Part shown: positions 1 through 13,539 of the stretch, one piece after another | How positions within the stretch are numbered: the stretch's first letter is position 1 | Layout of the letters: every line of letters begins with the position of its first letter | Assembly: GCA_011009095.1 (NCBI GenBank) | Contig: VTPC01091260.1 | Location: forward strand, 166,892-230,891 | Reading direction: 5' to 3' | From: Ignelater luminosus | Lineage: Eukaryota > Arthropoda > Insecta > Coleoptera > Elateridae | DNA: 64,000 nt | Made by a program: the position numbers and the translations under genes | The notes under the pieces: model-generated | What the model was told of the DNA's origin: nothing | Databases searched by the model: none | Seen by the model: the letters and a program-made list of their open reading frames with translations, nothing else

Positions 1-312
1 AGCATCACAAGGACATACATGATGTTTCTAAAGTACATCACGATATTTCAGAAGATAATTCTACAGGTCATAAAAAAATTCCAAGCAAAAAGGTTCCTAT
101 AAACCGGAATCGTTTTTGAAATACAGAATGTAGAAGGTTTATGAAGAAAATGCAATTTTGGCGGAATATTTTTAGAACAGCTAATTTTACTAGATTCAAA
201 TTTGACAAAATATTTTGTTTGAATAAATAAATTTTAAACTGCTAAACCCACTGTGTAAATTACGCTAAAACATTTGATAAAATAGATCGTTTAAAAAAAA
301 CTGCATTTTTTC

Positions 313-460
313 ATGAACTTTGAACACCCTGTATCTCACAAGCGAGATTCCGGACGATCTATGTTTATCAGAACGTTTTTGTTTAGACTGACCTGTAGAA
401 AAGCACCCTTTGAAACATCGTTATGTACTTTAGGAATATCCTATATGAGGAGATTGAACA
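313..460 (+). repeat. Fragment of an interspersed repeat with a CACCCTGTA end
   Basis: The stretch starting tttgaacaccctgtatctca resembles the ends of interspersed elements common in insect genomes, where a short CACCCTGTA-type motif lies at the boundary. Related motifs occur at 16076-16087 (tacagggtgtcc), 45914-45929 and 49368-49380. I recognise the style of the motif, not a named family. The overlapping 60-codon open frame is not a credible gene. Confidence 0.3.
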
Positions 461-499
461 AACAAAACACTAAAAGAACAAAAATGGTTAATTAAGAAA

Positions 500-3400
500 A
501 TCTCTATTCAAACGCAAACGATTTAGATGAAATTCACACCGGTATCTACGTTGCATGGATGTATGAAATAATCAAAATTTAGATCGTTTAGATTTTGAGG
601 AGCTTCAAGCAATAAATTATTTCTGTTCAGAAGAGTTTAAATTAAACTATGCAAATTGAGGTCTATAGGGACTAAATCTTAAAAAGTAGATCTAGCAAAC
701 CAAGGCCAAGGAAGAGAATAGATTTTTTTGAACAAAGAAACAGAGGTAAAAATGAGGACACAAGGTTTTTCAAGATTTCCTTCAGTACAATTACAAATAG
801 ATCGATTTCAGAGAAAGTTTCAAGTAGACATTTTACTAAATGATTCGCTTGTTTAATCCTGTTCCAGATACTATGAAAGAAATTCACTTGTGAATCACCA
901 TCTTGAATGACAAAAACTATGACAAATCCAAAATTATTTGTTAATGACTCTCTGAAAATAAAATTTGTTTTGGTATAGCAGTTTCGATCCTGGGCCCTAC
1001 TACAAGAATTGGATCAAAACATCCAAGATAAAATTCGATTGTCAAAATAATAATCCATGATCAATTTTCTATTAGCGAAATTATTCAAAATTAAATTCAA
1101 TGAGGATCGTAAAAGCTGTGTTTAGAGAAGAAAAGGATGGATACACTGGTCAGAGAAAACATTGAAAGGAAAGGGAAAACTGATTTGTTTCAAAAAGACA
1201 GTAGTGTTTTTTAATGAAGTTCCTTTTAGTGTAATATGCGTCAAAATAATTTTTTTTGACATGACTCCCAAAACGTTAACAATACAAATAAAACCTGCTT
1301 GCTTGAATTGAAGAATAGTTGTAATAGTTAGCAATATGTTATCACAAAGTGATAGTAATAAATTCTCAGCTTCTACAGAATCTAAAAAAGATGCAGAAAG
1401 GCATGTTTCTGTATTCTCGACTGGAGAATATTTGATTTGTGAAAGATAGAAACGACAACGCTTGAGGATTTTTGCAGTTCAATCTCGTTGTTAAATAAGT
1501 TAAATCAATTCTTGGTTTAAAATGGTATTCACCATTTTTAAAAGCCTGAACGGTGTTCACCATAACAAGCTTATTGAACTGTTATTTCAACGTTTAACGA
1601 TACAAATACAGATACAGATATTACTTTTCATTATTTTTAGACAAGGCCCAGGAAACGGGCTAGGTTAGATTTCGCGCCAAAACTTGCACTAAGTCTTTAT
1701 CATTATTTCCTTAGAAGACAAGAGCAAACAACTGAGATCGGTTTCTTTACAATAAATACTAGCTCCCAAGGCAATATGTATGATACCATAGAAGCTATCG
1801 AGAGAGGGAAACTTTTAAGAATTGTCAAGAGAGATTTCAAAAATCTCTAAAAAAACTTTTCGATCGTTCCTGGTATGCTACAAAAAATGAAAAATATGAA
1901 TAAATCTCGAGCCTTTCTTTTATGTCCTCGAGATTAAAACAAAGAAAAATCGTACAAAACTTCAATTGATTCTAATAACTTGCCTTAATGAAATATTTAA
2001 TTTTTGGTCTTAATAACGGAAACAAAATATAATCTCTCGTTAAGATGCTTAAATAACACCGCGTAACAGCAACTTTTAAACACGGTGGATTTACGTAACT
2101 TGCTAGACAGAGCTTTAAATTCCCACAAGTTGAGAATTTATTTTATTGATTAACAACTACGTCATTGTGACTGCAAAATCTGCAACTGTTACCTCTAAAC
2201 TAAACAAGACGGCTAGGATATGTGTAGTGTTTTACTCTACTCACGGGGAACCTTGAAAACAATCAATCAATTTTCCTGTAAGCCACAAGCATTCCTAAAT
2301 AATAAAATTAAAAACGTAAATTCAGAGTAGTTGATCACCAAGTCAAGTAGTAACTCATATGTTACTAATAATAGATATCTGACTAAAATAATCTTAATTG
2401 TTATTTATTGTATTTTCTCAAGTTTGTTGTTAATTATTGTTAATTCTGTTACCGTATCAATAGCACCCAGTGATTTACATTTAAGCTTCAAAGGTATCTA
2501 AAACTGCTTTCAAAGCGCTTCAAGAACGATTTAAATTGTTTGTGTTGGTCCAGAATCAACCTAGCTTATCTACCTATGCAATGGTTTTTCATAAAACAGC
2601 CAATATGTGTGTTTCAATGTAACAGATCATTTCAGATCACAGTCTTCAGACATGGAAAGAATTAAGAGAAAAAGTCCCAGTTGAATTCTGGAACGCTATA
2701 CTACATCTTTTAAGTTACTTTTACGATACTGTTCAATATTAAAGAAAAATCTTGAATATTAACGGCACAGTTAGAAAAAACAGACGAATGTTCACAAGAA
2801 TTTCTTGATGGACAAAACAGTTAGACAAGAAAAATATGAAGAATTTAGAGTGCATCTGGTCGCTGTTATTTTCGGATGCTGTTATGCACTGATGTGCTGT
2901 GGATCAGCTGCATAATTCACACGGAAGCCCTTGCATCAAAGCATCTGATTTCTTACTGAATCTAACCCTGAAAAATGTGTCGAAAGTGGTAAACATAAAA
3001 ACTATTGAAATTGGCATATTGCATATTATTGTTCAAAAAATACTTTTCAGAAGAGCAGAAGACGGAAGAAAGTAAAACCATAACAAATGGACTTTTTGGA
3101 AATTGGGAAACTTATGAAATTTCTAATATTGATAGCTGAAGTTGAATTTGAAGAAATCAGAACGAAAATAAAGTATTCAAAGCAAAATAGAGTTCAAGTT
3201 CATTATAAATAATTAAAGAAAAATAATCAAAAGTAGATATTAAGAGAAAGGCTTCCAATGTAACCGTGGAGAACTGGAAAAATTCACTGACAGGAAATTT
3301 AAAGATGTATAATTTCTGGGCTGGTCTCAAAGATCAATAGCAATAACCCAGTTGAGGAACTTTAAGTATTAATGAAGAGTTGCAATCAAACACTTTTTGG

Positions 3401-4500
3401 GTGATACAGCTAAGAATCCAGACAAAACATTTGACATAATTGAAAACAACAACAAAATATATAACTCTATACCTATGGAAGACGTATACATTTTTCTAAA
3501 GGCACAGACAGTAAAAGTGAAAACTTCAGTAAGTACCCAGACTAATGGAAAAGCTTGAAGATGACACAAAATTGTTTTGTACGCTATACAGCACTTAAAA
3601 ATGAACTGAAAACATATTTATACTTCAAGGACATCATCTATATTGCTGTTTAACTTGACATGTTTGCAGAGTATATAAATTGTTAATTGTTCAACCTTTT
3701 TGTATTATTCCAATGGTTAGTTTTATTACTACTATATGTGGTTAAGGAGCTTATAAAGACCATATATTAAGGGTGTTTTGGGGAATTTTATTAGACTATC
3801 AAATGTTTTACTAATTTATTCTAAATATGATAATTTATTTTCTCTTTGTTTAATAATTTTATTCATTTCTTGTAAAGTAATAAAAAGATTCATAATTTTT
3901 AAATCCTTTGTTTAAACTTGCAAACTTTGCTATTGATCGCATCCATGTGATTGTCATTGCGAAATCTGTAGCAGCTACTTTGAAACTTTAACCGTTACCC
4001 ATGAACTAGTCATTAAAATAAAAATCAATAGGTTGGCCAAAAATAAACTCACCTTAATTATTCCATAGTAGTAGCTACTACGTTTTTTAAAACAATTAAT
4101 AATTTACGTTTTCGAATTCTAAATAACATCCTGACAATCTGATTGTCTTTTGCAAAAATTACACCCTTAATTACCCGTATCTCTTCAACATTTATAATTT
4201 CTTTAAACTATTAATAAAAATTTAAAAAATAAAAAAGGTATTGCTTATTAAAATATTATGATTTTCAATAATTATATTTTCCAGAACCATTAATATAATT
4301 CTAAACCACAAAATAAAGAAATCTGGCAACTTATATTTCACAAGCGTGACAATCAGCAATATAGATAAAATTCTTAACGTTCAAGTTTTTTTTTCAATAA
4401 ACCTTCAATTATCTTTACAATAAGTCAAGGTCTAGACACGTTATATTGTTACCTTCGAAGTAATTTAAATTTGTGCCTTATAGCCCTATAGGTGTTACTG
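500..4500. other. Stretch without a recognisable gene
   Basis: AT-rich DNA with stop codons in all frames. One faint signal lies on the plus strand at 2755-3070, where a single frame stays open for about 100 codons with only two stops and begins with a GTVRKNRR motif, reminiscent of piggyBac transposases. It is too weak to annotate as an element. Confidence 0.4.
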
Positions 4501-4552
4501 TTATCTATTATGATAATAATTAATGTACAATAATTATTATCATAATAGATAC
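4501..4552. repeat. Perfect palindrome (21-bp arms, 8-bp loop)
   Basis: The left arm at 4502-4522 (tatctattatgataataatt plus a) is the exact reverse complement of 4531-4551. The loop is atgtacaa. It could extrude as a cruciform or be the remnant of two abutting inverted repeats of a small transposon. The sequence is low in complexity, but a perfect 21-bp arm is still uncommon. Confidence 0.8.
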
Positions 4553-4559
4553 CTTGTGT

Positions 4560-5690
4560 TGGTAGTATTACCTTGCTAAGTATTGTAAATAATATCACGT
4601 AGGCTTGTTAAGTAAATTACAGGAAGGCGTTCGATATGTTAGAGCAAGATAAGTTAATGGAATAATTAAAAAGATTCGGACCCGAGAGAAAATATCTTAA
4701 CACTAATAAAAAATTTATATCGAAACAGATTGCGTTGGTACATGTGGAAGACATTTAATCTCATAGCGTTAAGAACAACAAAGTTTTTTGATTTAAAATA
4801 GGTGGAAAAAATTGTGGTAATTTACAGATTTATGTAACAAAACTTAGAGCAATTTTTGCAAAATAATTTTGCCGATATTAAAATAAAACAAATTGGTTCA
4901 TTTTCGTGATATTGTTTTCAATTTTAATTCAGAAAAGAAATTTCAAGAATTTCAAAGCACGAGAAGGAAAACTAATCTACTCAACAGCCAAAATTAATTT
5001 TACCACAAGCAGAACTTTTAATACTTAACTTAAACGAAAGAAATTTTAGACAAATCAAACGTAAAACTCAAAATCTCTATTGAAAACACTACTGCGACTA
5101 TTAATAGCAACACCAACATTATGATTACTGATACTCCTTACCTGGAATCTACAATATTCGACGATAGATGAATCGGTAAATGATGGAAAAACGTATAAAA
5201 AAGTCCAATTCCCATTCTTTGTCTTGCGCTCATTTTGCTCAAATATCGATATCAGCGTAACTTACAAATTGGCCAAAAGTCTCAAAATTAACTTGCAACT
5301 AGGAGCTTATTAAGATTTGCTCAATGCCGCAAATAACAAATACTTAGCAACGAAGAAAAGCCTGGTAAAAATATAAAATTCAATATTAGAAGAATTTTGT
5401 TTTGTTTTTCTTTTTTTGGCTTATTTTAGAAAACTGTTAATAGATGGGTTTCAAAGATAAAAAATCAAACCTTTGACAAATGCACAACCAAAAAACCTAC
5501 TGTGTACATACATGAAAAGCACACATAAAGTTATTCAAATGGGTGATCTTAATAATCAAAAATCAAAGAAAGTGAGGTTAAGAAAAATTGGGTTTTCAAA
5601 TTGGCAGACTTGTACATTAGCGTTTCGGGAAATAAACAAGTTTCATCTATGTATTGAAGTTCAACTGACTAACAATGTTTTTGATTTACA
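4560..5690. other. Stretch without a recognisable gene
   Basis: No family motif or conserved exon was seen. The open frame beginning at 5473 reads into the candidate exon at 5692, but its upstream part looks like chance extension across an intron. Confidence 0.4.
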
Positions 5691-5691
5691 G

Positions 5692-5756
5692 GAAATTGTC
5701 CAAATGAAAGCCAAATATCGACAGGCAAGCAAAAAATCTGAAGGAGATGTCTTAGG
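5692..5756 (+). CDS. Candidate orphan exon on the plus strand
   Basis: A 65-nt segment lies between a good acceptor (tttttgatttacag|GAA) and a consensus donor (CTTAGG|GTAAGTGTATC). Only one frame is open; it encodes EIVQMKAKYRQASKKSEGDV followed by L and two bases of a glycine codon (phase 0 in, phase 2 out). The peptide is charged, lysine-rich and helical in character. I do not recognise the family and found no partner exon in the window. It could be a small exon of a gene extending past the left edge, or chance. Confidence 0.35.
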
Positions 5757-5759
5757 GTA

Positions 5760-8700
5760 AGTGTATCAAGTTTCACACATTCTTGAAAATTATAATTACC
5801 CCACTAGGCACTCTTTGAAAAATGTCAAAGAAGAAAGTTCAATATAGTATTTTGTGAAAACTGAAATATTCTTCCAGTAAGTCATTACTCATTGTTTATG
5901 AAACTAGACACATTAAAAAAGTGACTTAAATTAATAACAAGCGAAATGCGACCAAGATGACCTAATGATACAATTGGAAGACTTTTCAAATTCCTTAATC
6001 CTAATCCTAATTAATACATGCGTTTTGATATGAACCCTTGCAACACAAAATGTTGAGGAATCAAAAATTGATAAAAGTTAAAGTTAAAATTGAAGATGCA
6101 GCGTAATCAACGTTGAAATGTCCGAGCCAAAATTTGAATATTGAGATAGGTTGGCCAAAAACTTACCAGAAAAGATTAAACAGTTAGTGACTCAGATTGA
6201 ATTATCTTTGCTGCGTTTTATAAACTATTAGTTTCTTTTTATTAAATTTCCATTTGCTTCTCTATTTTCGGACGTTCTCTCTATCAAGCGAAAAAGTAGT
6301 GGTGGTATATACTACGTCATAAGGCCGCGCGTGAAGGTCGTCGTGCACTTGCTGTATGCAGGTTCTTGTTTAGATAAAAAAGCTTTACCTTAGAGTTTCT
6401 TACATTCCACTTTCGCAAAAACAAAAATTATTATTAAAAGTATATATTAGATTCTATTGCCTAAGTAAATCATTTTGATGTTTTCTAAAAATGAATGTGC
6501 AGAATCTAAAATGTTCACTTGTGCCAAATCTAAACTATAGATTGTATCAACTTGCCCAAATAAAATCAATGCCAAGAAAACACCAAATCAGAGACAAGTA
6601 AAATTGCAAAAATTATGATTTGACAACCTGTATGTATCATGTTAAAATCTCAGAAAATCCTAATTCTAAAATTGATCTAAATTACATACCTTGAAGTAGA
6701 AATGTAATACAGCAAATACTAAGGCAGACATTTGTTAATACGCTCCCCCAGATAGTTTGGGCATCCGGTATAATAGAAAAACAATAATAGTAATGCAAAG
6801 CATTAGTACTGTTTTACTAAGACATTTTTAATTAAAACTTAAATTCCTTGACGTCAGCATCCTGATTCGAGTGGTGATTACACACTCGCATGGCACAGAG
6901 TACACCGTGTGCTATTCATTTGATTAGGTTCTGTTTTAATTAGCAATTGCGTTATTTCCGTTGTATACAGTTGAAGAGAATAGAAGGATAAATAAAATGA
7001 TTGAGCTGCAATCTTCATTCGTAGTTAATGGGAATTTTAAAAGTGTTGAGTGTGACGTCACTGACATTAAATGGATGGAATTGGCATAATTATAACGGGC
7101 ACCAGGACAAGATAACAGCAGAAAGAAAAACATCATCATGCATACATCACTGTTAGTGTTTGGAAGACGTCTATAGAGTATTTATATGTTGTAACGACCA
7201 TTACCGTTCCGTATTAACTGAAAGCTAGGCTTAATTGGCCAGAAACATTCTGCAAGTATTTTAACAGATAAAAAAAATGAGCCAATCTTTACCTAGTAAC
7301 GCTAATCCTACCCTGATCCTCAAGCTACATATGGACAAGCCGAATTAATTTACGGTTGAGACGTTTTGCTTAAAAATAAATTGTTTTTTAACTCTTCCAA
7401 CTTCTCACGTTGTTAAAAATTAGCAATTAAACAACTTGGCGCTACCGAAAATTGAAAATTTAACAGTTGCGAAAAAAAATAGAAAAACTTCCAATTTTTA
7501 TTGCAACTTGTAGTCAATTTTGAAAAATTTCATTCTTGGTATGGTATTTTACTACTTGTTTGTACCGGAATGGTTATGTCCACCGCCGGTGTGCTATACC
7601 AAACCTTTCAATGCCAATTCGACAACTACTTGTAACCAAATTGAGCTTATAAAGTATCACTGGTCCAAAATTAAAGAGTACAATTTCATGTTCATTGAAA
7701 CTTTCAATGCTAAAGACTTAAGACCAAAAAAATGTTCAGTTTTGAGGTAAAGGATGACAAAAAGTAGTTAAAGATTGCCATTGGAACAACTAAGTTTAAT
7801 ATATTGATAACTAGCTTTGGAAACCTTAAGAACGTCATGAACTTACTGACAAATTATGTCAAATTGCAAAACTAAAATCAAAATTAACTTTTAAATATTT
7901 CGGAGCTAACCTCATCTTCTTCATTTTGGGAAAAACTAAGAGTATGGTTTATTTAGATTTCTATGTCTCAGAACTTCAAATGGCTACATTCAAATATTAC
8001 CAGTGTCATTCAATCTTGCAAAACCGCATTTTCCAAAATAGAATCTTTGTTTATGTTTACTGTGTACTACCAAGACTTACATATATTCTAGTCATACAAG
8101 CTAACAGTAACATTCTGTCTAAAAAGTCAATATAGAAATAACGACTGGATGAAAGCTTTAAACTAAAACCATTTCAAATTTGAATGCAACGTTGTTCCTG
8201 CTATGATAAGGAATCTCTTGGGGAGTAAAACAGACAGAGCGAATTCGTACAATGCTTAAATTGTATTGTAAGGTTAAGAGAATTAGAGGAGTTTTTTATA
8301 CTAGCAGGTGAAACTTTTAATTTTTGCCATCTCAAATCGAATGCAGACCAAACCTAAAACTGATTATGCAGAAGTACCAGCACTCGTCAAACCAAAGTAA
8401 AGAAATATGAAACTCGTGAATACTACGAAGTAGGTATTTTCGCAGAGACGATAAGAGTTTGACTAGCTTGAAATCTTCAATTTGAATTCTTTGTCATAAA
8501 TTACAAGGCTTAAACTGTCCATTGTTGCAGAGTTGTTGTTAGTGACATTATGGCCTGCAGAAACAACAGAAATTTGATTAAGATGCTTTTTTCCCAGTTT
8601 TGAAAATGAATTGGGTTTTCTCTTTCCAAACAGAAACTGATCAATCTCGTGAGCACTGTTTTGAAATTACATGAAGTTGGATTCGAAATATATTCTGGAA

Positions 8701-10590
8701 TGGGGAGAAATTGTGAAAACCAAAATTAGCGATCTTTTAGACGCCCTGCATTTTTGGCCACTTAAATTAGTCTGTTCAGCTTGACTAACGATCAGTATTT
8801 TTCATTTTTATGGAATTTTTGACTATCTTGATGATCTACTATTGCCCGACTGAGGAATCATTACAATAGTTAGTGATGGATACCATCATTTCCTGAAACA
8901 TCTGGACTGGAAAAATTCGTAATAACTACGACAGTTCTTTTACTGTAAGTAAAGTTAAAATCATTCTGAAACTGTTTTCGAAATCCTGATTTAGTTTTTT
9001 GAGCTTGTAATGTAAGTGCTGGATTGAATTAGTATTACAAACAGTTTTGATTTGAAAATTATTAGATAGGGTTGATTTTGGTAAGTTGTAATTTAGTATA
9101 CTAAAGCTGTTATTTGAATGGTCCCATGTACAAGATTTTCTTTAATAATGTAAGTAATGTCAGAAGCGCTGAAAAGACAAATGCTTCCTAATAAAAGTAT
9201 AACTAATAAAGATTAAAGAGTATATTACGTATTTCTCAAAGAAACAAAGAAATTTTAGACAATCGGGTTAAACCATGCATGGCTACGGAAAACTAATGTA
9301 TGATTAAAATGATTAAAGTCCTTCTGTTCCAATAATTTCCAAAACTGTAGGTTTAGAGTTATCAGACTGCTCTCAAGCAACCAAAATACATTTTTCAATT
9401 GATTAATCTTGTTAAGTCATTACCAATTCATGTTCTAAAGTAAGGAAATCATGGTTTCAGTAAACAGTAAAATCTTCAATTTGTTAATTGCACCAGAAAA
9501 TTTTAACCTCTCAACACTTTAACTTTTGAGTAGTTTTATTTGTTAATTCTTTACAAAGCAAGTGCCGTTGTAATGCTTTTAAAAATTACCGGACTGGATA
9601 CAGTGTTCCAGATTAGAACCTGAGCGATGCCATCTCGGAAACTATAAGAGACATGGAAACAGTTAAATTAGGACGAATTTGCGGAATTTGGTGCTCTATA
9701 CTAGCTGAAGATAAATTCAGCATGTCTGTTCCAGTTTCCAGAAACTATTGGTAATTAATTGTAATAATTCTATCAAATAAAACTTCCAGGCGCACATTAA
9801 TAAAAAATGAAGTTCATGATGGTTGTAGATCAATTGTAAAGCACTTAATTCCCCCAACTTAACTAACTTCCTATCTTCTGTCTTTTGAAAGTCCGTTTGA
9901 TGGGATTTAAATTTTAGAATCTTGGACAAGGTTTTCAAAATTAAATAGAAATATGACTTCCTTTTTTGTACAGTCCACCCGTTTTGTGCACAAATAAGTT
10001 TGCCATTGAAAAGATAACAACAATTAATAAAAGATGGTTAGAATCCTACACTTTTGTTAAGAAATAAGCAGATGAGTAACTTGTGATCACAATTTAGTTT
10101 AATTTACCAATTAATTTAGATCACTATTGCGATTAGTAGAGACATTTAATTAGATGTTTATAATCTGAACCTTAAAGTTGTTAAACAATGAATAACATAA
10201 GAAGAGTTCGGAATTTGGTATCGGCAATAGAGCCGGACTGCAGTGTGTACTATATATAGTTGTAATAAATGAAAATAAGTAATCCAACTTCAAAGAATTT
10301 TATTAACTTGTACGTTTACTTACTTATTTAGCAAAAAATATTAATATTGAAAATATCATTATCATCATATAGACTGTTATTACCGCCACCAAATTTCGAA
10401 CACTGATCATACCTAAGTGTTGTTCAAACTCATTTATTAAGATGACTACGGTCTTCATTAAATTCAAAATTACGGTTACAGAACTGACTGAAATACCTAA
10501 TCTCCGCTGTCATTAAAACAACTGTTAATGACGTAACAATTATCTATGTCTATATTAAACCTCACGATGGTAACTTTTATGTTCCAAAAT
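5760..10590. other. Stretch without a recognisable gene
   Basis: AT-rich, with short chance open frames (for example 7520-7750 and 7926-8135 plus, 9717-9938 minus). None shows a domain, a signal peptide or splice sites on both sides that I trust. No transposon ends were seen. Confidence 0.4.
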
Positions 10591-10597
10591 CGCAGGA

Positions 10598-10933
10598 AGG
10601 TTATTTTAAACTTGTAATTGCAAGTTTTAAACTTCTCATATTAACATTTAATGTAGCAACTGCAACTTTTACCCTTGTGCTAGAGAGTTTTAGTCTTATA
10701 ATTGCGACCTTCAATCTGGCAATAGAAACTTTCACCCTCGCCATTGCTATTTTTAACTTTGCCATAAGAATTTTTAAAGTGGAAAACGCATCTGTTAATT
10801 GGATAATTAAAGCTTTTAATCTTGCGACTTCCACCTTTAAATTTATCATAGCAACGTTCAAATTTGCAATGGAAACTCTCAATTTTGCAATTGCTACAGT
10901 TAATTTAGAGATTGCTAATTTTATCTTTATCAT
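10598..10933. repeat. 21-bp tandem repeat, about 16 diverged units, open on both strands
   Basis: Units of 21 bp follow the pattern gcaactttcaatcttgcaat, and each differs from its neighbours at several positions. Because 21 is a multiple of three, reading frames are preserved. On the minus strand (10933-10601) a 110-codon frame opens with ATG and encodes about 15 heptads such as KVSIARL, KVAIIRL, KLAISKL and KIAMARV, with Leu (13) or Val (2) at the seventh position throughout. On the plus strand a frame from 10677 reads heptads such as IATFNLA, IETFTLA and IATFKFA. The minus-strand peptide would be a hydrophobic coiled-coil-like helix. This is either a minisatellite whose unit happens to lack stops or a real repetitive protein segment. 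I lean towards minisatellite. Confidence 0.85.
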
Positions 10934-11099
10934 GGTGACTTCTTACTATTTAATACGCATAGTCATTATTATTTCAGATACAAAAGTCGCGAGTGCGAGA
11001 ACTTTGGCGTCGAGAAATTATGCATTTTTATATAATATTGAACATCAAACATTTTGCATAAATATTTTTAAAACACCAAAAGTACAGTAAACACGAAAA

Positions 11100-13530
11100 A
11101 ATGTTTAAACATTACATAAATTTTAACATTAAAGTTACACATATTATAATTGGCGTTAAAATATAACATCCAGTCTGCATAACCTCAATCCTTAAAAATT
11201 AAATGTGAATGTAATATTACTCCATGTAATTGTTTTTTTTTAGTTTTTGTTTAATGCGATGTTTCAAATTGCATTTTCATTATTTAATGTTTACACTGCA
11301 ATCTGAAAAATAAAAAATTAAAGACCTAATTTCCAAGTGGAGGCTTTAAACATTGCTGCATAAACTCTTTAATGTTCTACGAAAAGTGGTAGTGTTGTCT
11401 AATTTATATTTGATCGTTCAAATTCAATTTTTTGCATGTTCGGTTATTTTTATGAAATGGTCCTTATAGCACTATATAATAATTAAATGGCAGACTAACT
11501 TGAGAACCAACTTGTTATAGGTCATAATGGTTTATAATATGTTACAATCTTCAAACGTTAAGGGAAAAAATCATTATGAGTCACTGTTTCTCAAAAATAG
11601 TCTATGGATAATTTTGCTCGACTGCTGATATCATCTGAAACTTGTATTCAAAATAAATATTAAGTAGCTAATAAAGATTGCGACAACTTTCTTTAGTAGA
11701 AGATGCAAAAAAGATCCTAGTTTTCATTTTGAATAATGGCAGAATTGTTAATGTTGTTAATCTATTACTAATAGCTAAACTTCAGAGCTTTAACAAATAA
11801 AAAAAATTGTAAACTTGAAATTTTGGCTTTAGTTTGTTCCAATCAGATTTTGAACATAGTTAGGTTAGCATAAGAGTCAACTTTCAATTCCAATCATTCT
11901 CTTGGCTTGAAGCAACTAACTTTGGAATGGATTACAACTTTGCCGTCTTGTTCTTCTTTAGGTTGGAAAGTTTTTGCATTTTTGCTTTCCGAAAGTTCAT
12001 TAAAATTGTCCAAAAACCAACAAAAATAATTTCTTTGAATGCATGAATATTTTGAAAAAAGTCAAACTTATTAAAATGTGGTTATTTATATGAGGGTCAT
12101 TGAAAGGATTTTTCTATTGCTATTTATATCTTTGTAAGTTTCTTTACTGCTTATAGGAATCTCTACTGATTGTTATTCTTCAGACAGGTGACATCTATTC
12201 ATTTGTTTTTGCTATTTAAAGATCTGAATAAGCTGTGTTTCTGTGTGTTATATTTAAATTGAATCCTTTTTTAAACGTTTTGAGTCTTTTGGGCTTGCTG
12301 GTCTTCATGGTTGAGCTTTTTTTCAAGCATACTGGTTTGAAGTTTTTTGTTTAGTTGTACTTGTCTTTTTATTGACATTTTTTTTGATATCAAACACATT
12401 TTAGCATTTAATCTTGGGCCAAATTGAATTACGTATTCTTTGACGTGGCAAAAGGTTGAGATTTTAGACTTCGACCCTAATTGGTCATTAATCGAGCTTT
12501 GGCCATTCCAGATCTTACTATTTTAGAGTTCCATTCTGAAGATCTGCTGTATCTAAAAGTCGGATTAGTTTGAAATGCTCCTTCTTTGTTAAGAATAATT
12601 AATTGGGCGATTAATTTTAATGAACAGACGCAATATAGAAGTGCAGATCTCCTTAAAAATCTAACATATTGAGAATACTTGCTTGGTTTGGATTAACATC
12701 GAGAAACTTGAAGTTAGTCTTTTCCGACTAGAAATTGATTGATGATTGAACTGATTATAAAACAACTATGCACAAACTTCCATCGAAAGGGCAAAAAGAT
12801 ATCTAAGGCTAGAAATTTTTGCTTGAGATTTTAAACAAAAGTTTGCATGGCAAAACTTCAAATATTTACTGTTTTAGAAACATTGAACAAACGATAAAGA
12901 TCTGAAAAGCCAGTAATCAGCCATCTTTGACAATGTTAGAAAGCTGAACTTAAATGGTACTGATGGCAACTAATATGTTACTATCAAGAAAAATTATTCT
13001 AAAACCACCAGTTTCATCCTGACAATTTTTAATTGGATCTGTAGAACCGACCTTATTTTATGCAAAAACACAACCACTGAAATTATCTTAGTGAATTTTA
13101 GAAGTGTACGAGTTCAAGAAAAGGTTTTCTGATAAAACATACCTTTTTGCAGGAGATAACGTTGCTTTGTAAAAAGACAAATTTTAGAGTTTTTCAAATT
13201 ATAAGATTCGAATAAACGAGCAGTGTACTGCAGCAAATATTGGTCGAATGATGATGGGGATGAATTCAGTTTTGACGTTTATTAATTTATAAGAGGATTA
13301 TTTTTTTGTTGTTTTTTTGGGGGAAGAATTACCCCTTACGTTCTGGTCCATTGCAGACATTTCTGCGGATGAATCCAAACACTTTGCTAGTGGTAGAAAT
13401 TGTAAAATAAAACTATTGTAAAGATATGCGGATAGCCTACTTAGTTCTATTGTCTTTGATTTATCGTCAAGGGTTTTTTGTAAAATTGGCTATTCTATTT
13501 TTATATAAGTTTACTATTTTTATATACGTT
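11100..13530. other. Stretch without a recognisable gene
   Basis: AT-rich DNA with many T runs. No open frame, repeat or element end of note was seen. Confidence 0.4.
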
Positions 13531-13539
13531 TACAACGTT

